A DNA stretch of 8,639 nucleotides. Origin: JBCCRH01 sp039208045 (GTDB lineage: Bacteria > Bacteroidota > Bacteroidia > Chitinophagales > Saprospiraceae). The notes under the pieces were generated by a model. The model was not told the DNA's origin, searched no databases, and was given only the letters and a program-made list of their open reading frames with translations. Location of the stretch: contig JBCCRH010000265.1 of the NCBI GenBank assembly GCA_039208045.1, positions 1-8,639 of the forward strand. Direction: 5' to 3'. The position numbers and the translations under genes were made by a program. Shown here piece by piece: positions 5,773 through 8,639 of this stretch. Position 1 is the first letter of the stretch. Every line of letters starts with the position of its first letter.

Positions 5773-5935
5773 TAGACTTGTTCCGCCGGTTGCGAATGAG
5801 CGAAAGCGTAGCAAATTTCATTCTGAACAAGGCAAAAAACGTAGGCGATGCCCAAGTATCGGCGAGGCTTTTTAACGCAGTGCAGGATAAAATTTTGCCG
5901 CTTGCAGCCATTTAGTGGCCGGCGAAACAAGTCTA
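5773..5935. repeat. 163-bp imperfect palindromic repeat, copy 2
   Basis: AGACTTGTTCCGCCGG (5774-5789) pairs with CCGGCGAAACAAGTCT (5919-5934) with one mismatch. Internal blocks match copy 1 at 1379-1541 in the same order and spacing: GAGCGA (5799), AAATTT...CTGAACAAGGC (5813-5833), AACGCAGTGCAGGATAAAAT (5874-5893) and GCAGCC (5904-5909). The terminal arms differ in sequence from copy 1 but remain complementary to each other. The element starts directly after the lipoprotein stop codon and may form the 3' end of the operon transcript. Confidence 0.85.
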
Positions 5936-5999
5936 AATGTTTTTGGGCAGCTCCGAGCGCTTTCGAACCCGCTGTCCGCTACTATTCAGCATAGCAGAA

Positions 6000-6078
6000 A
6001 GCTATATTGCCATTCCCATGCTAGGTGTCTTCTCTCCAAGTATTCGTTCAGCCACCTAGCATGGGGGCAATATTAGCT
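6000..6078. repeat. Long imperfect hairpin (25 pairs)
   Basis: CCCATGCTAGGTG (6015-6027) is the exact complement of CACCTAGCATGGG (6053-6065). ATATTGCC (6004-6011) pairs with GGCAATAT (6066-6073), and AGCT (6000-6003) pairs with AGCT (6075-6078). The only interruptions are a three-base bulge (ATT, 6012-6014) and a single T (6074). The loop is 25 bases. There is no following T-run, so it is not a standard intrinsic terminator on either strand. Confidence 0.85.
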
Positions 6079-6215
6079 GTCCGCTACGCTTCATACCGCT
6101 TCCATCGGGGCTGCCACCTAGCTCCCAGGCCCTGGCTATACCAACCCCAACCTAAAAGCACGTAAATGATTCGAGTGGACACTATTTGGAACTGGACTTT
6201 TACGATAAAAAGAGT

Positions 6216-6223
6216 AATATTTG
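6216..6223 (+). promoter_or_regulatory. Possible -7 element for the Uma2 gene
   Basis: AATATTTG matches TAnnTTTG at seven of eight positions. It would place the transcript start near 6230, which leaves almost no leader for an ATG at 6243 but about 50 bases for the ATG at 6282. No clear -33 TTG is found at standard spacing. Confidence 0.3.
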
Positions 6224-6242
6224 TGCTATACCACCAGAATAA

Positions 6243-6818
6243 ATGACTTCTCCACATTCTACAGACAAAGGAATTAAAAAAATGCTACTCACTGCTGAAG
6301 ATTACCAGCAAATGGGAAAGGCTGGCATTTTTGCCAATAAACCACGTGTAGAGTTAATTAATGGAGAATTGTATACAATGAGTCCAATAAGTCCACAGCA
6401 TTCCAGTCATGTAGATAAAATCAATGCTTTTTTTGTTGCAGCGCTCCTTGGAAAAGCACAGATTAGAACGCAAAGCTCTATTCGCACTGACGTTATTTCA
6501 GAGCCAGAGCCCGATATTACCATCCTAAAATACAAAGAAGACTTCTACCTCAATACCCCTGCCACCAATAAAGATGTCTATCTGATTATAGAAGTGGCTG
6601 TGTATTCTGTTGAAAATGATAGAACAGTTAAGCTAAGCAAGTACGCGGAAGCAGATATTCCAGAATATTGGATCGTCATTCCCAAAGAAGGGATTATCGA
6701 AGCATATCGTTCTCCCAAAAATGGGGTATACCAACATAAAGACACCTACAAAAAGGACGATGTGTGGGTGTTCAATACCTTCAACTTACAGCTCAAGGGA
6801 GAAAACCTTTTGATTTAA
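6243..6818 (+). CDS. Uma2-family (DUF820) PD-(D/E)XK nuclease-fold protein
   Basis: This protein has up to 191 residues and the full Uma2 pattern. Visible are the entry segment LLTAEDYQQM (15-24), RVELINGELYTMSP (35-48) with the conserved Glu, QSSIRTDVISEPEPDITIL (77-95) with the PD pair at 90-91, VYLIIEVAV (112-120) with E117 before Val, and NDRTVKLSKYAEADIPEYWIV (125-145) with K130. The nuclease-core residues therefore look intact. The family is widespread and often multicopy, and its cellular role is poorly known. The ATG at 6282 (codon 14) has AAAGGA about ten bases before it and fits the family start better, so the true protein may have 178 residues. It is convergent with the next gene, their stop codons overlapping. 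It stands alone, with no partner gene that would suggest a restriction or toxin system. Confidence 0.88.
   Translation: MTSPHSTDKGIKKMLLTAEDYQQMGKAGIFANKPRVELINGELYTMSPISPQHSSHVDKINAFFVAALLGKAQIRTQSSIRTDVISEPEPDITILKYKEDFYLNTPATNKDVYLIIEVAVYSVENDRTVKLSKYAEADIPEYWIVIPKEGIIEAYRSPKNGVYQHKDTYKKDDVWVFNTFNLQLKGENLLI
6267..6284 (+). promoter_or_regulatory. Ribosome binding site favouring the internal Uma2 start
   Basis: AAAGGA (6267-6272) lies nine bases before ATG 6282-6284. The upstream ATG at 6243 has no such motif, so translation may begin at 6282. Confidence 0.45.
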
Positions 6819-8344
6819 TACTCCCCAAGCTCCCTCACTACCCTAAATCCTGTATAACAATTTGAAGAGCGCGGGCGCATCACCGCATAATCCCCAGCCC
6901 TAGCAATACGCTCATTCCGACCGGGGAAACGAACCATCAAGGTGCTACTCTTCATATTCATCCCTTCCTTTTTGGTGAGATACCAAGACAACCAATTCGG
7001 GCCAACGCACCAGTATTCTTCCTTGTTACCTCTAGTCTCGTTGGTGAGTTCGCTAACGTTACCATACAAATCTTGAAAGCCCCACTCATTGGCGGCAAAT
7101 GTACCAGAAGGAGCGATGCGGGGAAAGCGATCGCTATGAAAAAGCCCTTGATCACAATAATTAGGGTGTAGCTCAAATACGTCTAAGCTATCACACATTT
7201 CGCGGCCCGCAATATTTTCGATATAGGGTTTGATCTCTTTTTGCGTCAAGCTAGGTAAGAATACGTACATCCATTCTGCACGAGAGGGAAGGCGGTAAGT
7301 ATCACCTGTTTTGGAGCTTAGCCATTCGCAGTAGGCCATTGCGTCATTCCAGCTCACGTGTACCACGGGATACTTCGCTTGATCCTCCGTTTTGCGTAAG
7401 CGCCCAAAAGCGTCATAGCGCCAATTGACCCTCGCCTTCATCTGCATATCCATTGCTTCTCGGTTACGTTCTCCTGCGAGCACCATAGCGTAGCCGATCT
7501 TCTCAGCGTCCGTTTTGTAGTTAGTCTCTTTGACAAAAGTGGCAAATTGAGCTACAGAAACTTCTGTTTTGCCCATCTCGTAATTTGGGATGTCAAAAAA
7601 GTTATACGGCTCCAAATTCTCCCCTTGGTTGTATTGGAATGGAAGACGACGGTCTCTTGGCAGGCGCGTCTTTATAGCAATCATTTCCAAGTCGGGCTCG
7701 TACTCGCCCTGCATTTTTAGCTTCAGCTGCTTCATCCAATCATTGATGGCACTGGCCTTTACCACATAGCCATTCCCAGTAGTAAGGCCCATCCATACAC
7801 CATCCCGCCTAAATACCGGCCACCCCAGCAAATCATCAATAGAAGGCTCCGCAGCAATAGCATATAATCGGCTATCCAAATAAAGGCTCTCCCGACTAAT
7901 AGCCGCTTCGGTATAATCCAGCCATTGCCGACCCGCACGATAGCCCAGCGCTACTATCCCTTCGCCTTTGCGATAAGCATCGTCAGCGGCAGGGTTGAGC
8001 TTTGGGAAGTCAGGCTTGTTCACTAATTCGATAGCAAGTAGTGCCACCCCAAGTACTGGTTCTTGATGTAGCACCGAAGCAAAATGTTTTTTCGGATTAC
8101 CATATAATTGAACGATCAAATCAGAGCCTTGGGCAACTAGGCCATTTGCGGTAAGCAATAATAAGCCTTCTTCAGAAGCGCCGATCAGCAAGCCGCCACC
8201 TTGGTAGTTCTTCCCATCGGCAGCATTAAGTGCAAATACCTGAGCTGTCGCCTTCTCTCCTTCAAGCTGAGCAGGTAGCTGCTGAGGAAGCAACATGCTG
8301 GCGTAAAATACTGCTATACATAGCGCAAGGGTAATGGTTTTCAT
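6815..8344 (-). CDS. Secreted pseudo-trypsin / FGE-sulfatase (SUMF1)-domain protein
   Basis: This 509-residue protein begins with a signal peptide (1-26, MKTITLALCIAVFYASMLLP...). Residues about 30-205 follow the trypsin/HtrA-like order: a GGGLLIG strand (49-55), LLLLTANGLV (61-70) where active proteases have TAAHV, LGVALLAIE (98-106) where they have D-x-A-L, and IDDLLGWPVFRRDGVW (169-184) where they have GNSGGPV. All three triad positions appear replaced, so this half is probably an inactive protease fold. Residues about 240-505 are a formylglycine-generating-enzyme-like domain: YEMGKTEVSVAQFATFV (255-271), YPVVHVSWNDAMAYCEWLSSKTGDTYRLPSRAEW (325-358), WGFQDLYGNVSELTNE (421-436) and YTGFRVVRE (497-505). 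The final region lacks the cysteine pair used by true FGE enzymes, so a binding role is more likely than sulfatase activation. A membrane-protein gene lies 23 bases upstream on the same strand. Confidence 0.85.
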   Translation of the reverse strand: MKTITLALCIAVFYASMLLPQQLPAQLEGEKATAQVFALNAADGKNYQGGGLLIGASEEGLLLLTANGLVAQGSDLIVQLYGNPKKHFASVLHQEPVLGVALLAIELVNKPDFPKLNPAADDAYRKGEGIVALGYRAGRQWLDYTEAAISRESLYLDSRLYAIAAEPSIDDLLGWPVFRRDGVWMGLTTGNGYVVKASAINDWMKQLKLKMQGEYEPDLEMIAIKTRLPRDRRLPFQYNQGENLEPYNFFDIPNYEMGKTEVSVAQFATFVKETNYKTDAEKIGYAMVLAGERNREAMDMQMKARVNWRYDAFGRLRKTEDQAKYPVVHVSWNDAMAYCEWLSSKTGDTYRLPSRAEWMYVFLPSLTQKEIKPYIENIAGREMCDSLDVFELHPNYCDQGLFHSDRFPRIAPSGTFAANEWGFQDLYGNVSELTNETRGNKEEYWCVGPNWLSWYLTKKEGMNMKSSTLMVRFPGRNERIARAGDYAVMRPRSSNCYTGFRVVRELGEY

Positions 8345-8367
8345 GAGGTGTTCAGTTTAGTGTTTTC

Positions 8368-8639
8368 TCAAAAAAATAGGGGTGCTTTTCCCAATCCAAT
8401 CTGCCACCATAGCGTAATCCCGATCATAAGTACATAGAGATAGCGCCGTACGAACAGCTTTAGCCGTTTCCGGTCGGGCCGAAATCCGATGATCTCAAAC
8501 AGGGTAGAATAGAAAGTAGCATCATCTTCCGTATTTAAATCATGCGTAGCATTCAACAAACACTGCTTAAAAATAATAAATTGCAGCAGCACTATAGCAT
8601 AAGCCGGAACGATCAAATACCAAGAAAATAAGAATGGCC
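8368..8639 (-). CDS. Membrane protein, 3' part only (runs off window end)
   Basis: The frame ends at 8368 and stays open to the right edge of the window; its N-terminus lies outside. The visible 90 residues hold one hydrophobic segment (FLFSWY...IVLLQFIIFK), a polar loop with THDLNTEDDATFYSTLFEIIGFRPDRKR, a basic stretch KLFVRRY and a second hydrophobic segment YVLMIGITLWWQIG before the end at APLFF. The TTG at 8614-8616 is a possible start but the open frame beyond it makes an internal position more likely. I do not recognise the family. The short distance to the pseudo-trypsin/SUMF1 gene suggests an operon. Confidence 0.6.
   Translation of the reverse strand, partial: PFLFSWYLIVPAYAIVLLQFIIFKQCLLNATHDLNTEDDATFYSTLFEIIGFRPDRKRLKLFVRRYLYVLMIGITLWWQIGLGKAPLFF

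Larger units (their letters stand above)
5936..6242. other. Gene-free spacer with hairpin and short direct repeats
   Basis: I see no coding frame here. The stretch contains the long hairpin described separately, the 12-base direct repeat GCTGTCCGCTAC at 5971-5982 and 6076-6087, and the 10-base repeat GCCACCTAGC at 6051-6060 and 6113-6122. Its base composition is more GC-rich than the Uma2 gene that follows. Confidence 0.7.

Noticed and set aside
1..8639. CRISPR array, prophage or insertion-sequence genes
   Set aside because: No regularly spaced repeats, transposase, integrase or phage structural gene is present in the window.

Overview
The window looks like chromosomal DNA of a Bacteroidota bacterium, probably a Saprospiria/Lewinella-type organism. 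The reasons are promoter-like TTG / TAnnTTTG pairs, A-rich leaders that mostly lack a Shine-Dalgarno sequence, an ECF sigma factor followed by a membrane-anchored outer-membrane beta-barrel protein ending in Phe, a Bacteroidota-style lipoprotein, and dispersed palindromic repeats. The lineage is an inference from style, not from a search.

Region 1 (1-1370) is housekeeping. A FlaR-type P-loop kinase gene and a ybaK-type Cys-tRNA(Pro) deacylase gene lie on the minus strand, followed by a tRNA-Ser(UGA) gene on the plus strand.

Region 2 (1379-2460) has no credible protein gene. It starts with a 163-bp palindromic repeat right behind the tRNA. It then holds about 0.9 kb that reads as one large, highly structured non-coding RNA. 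I find many hairpins, several capped by UUCG or GNRA tetraloops, a nested tRNA-like domain (anticodon UGG) held on an extended helix, and a hairpin plus T-run like an intrinsic terminator at the end. Size, tRNA linkage and an embedded tRNA recall the giant ornate RNAs (GOLLD, ROOL), but I cannot align it to either. This is the most notable part of the window.

Region 3 (2506-5935) has a secreted protein of unknown function on the minus strand. It diverges from a three-gene plus-strand operon: ECF sigma factor, a protein with a cytoplasmic N-terminus, one membrane helix, a long coiled coil and a C-terminal beta-barrel, and a lipoprotein. A plausible reading is a cell-envelope signalling cassette in which the anti-sigma region and the outer-membrane barrel are one polypeptide. 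A second copy of the palindromic repeat begins directly after the last stop codon.

Region 4 (5936-8639) has a gene-free stretch with a 25-bp imperfect hairpin and short direct repeats, then a Uma2-family nuclease-fold gene. Convergent to it is a gene for a secreted protein with an apparently dead trypsin-like domain joined to a formylglycine-generating-enzyme-like (SUMF1) domain. Upstream of that lies the 3' part of a membrane protein gene that runs off the window.
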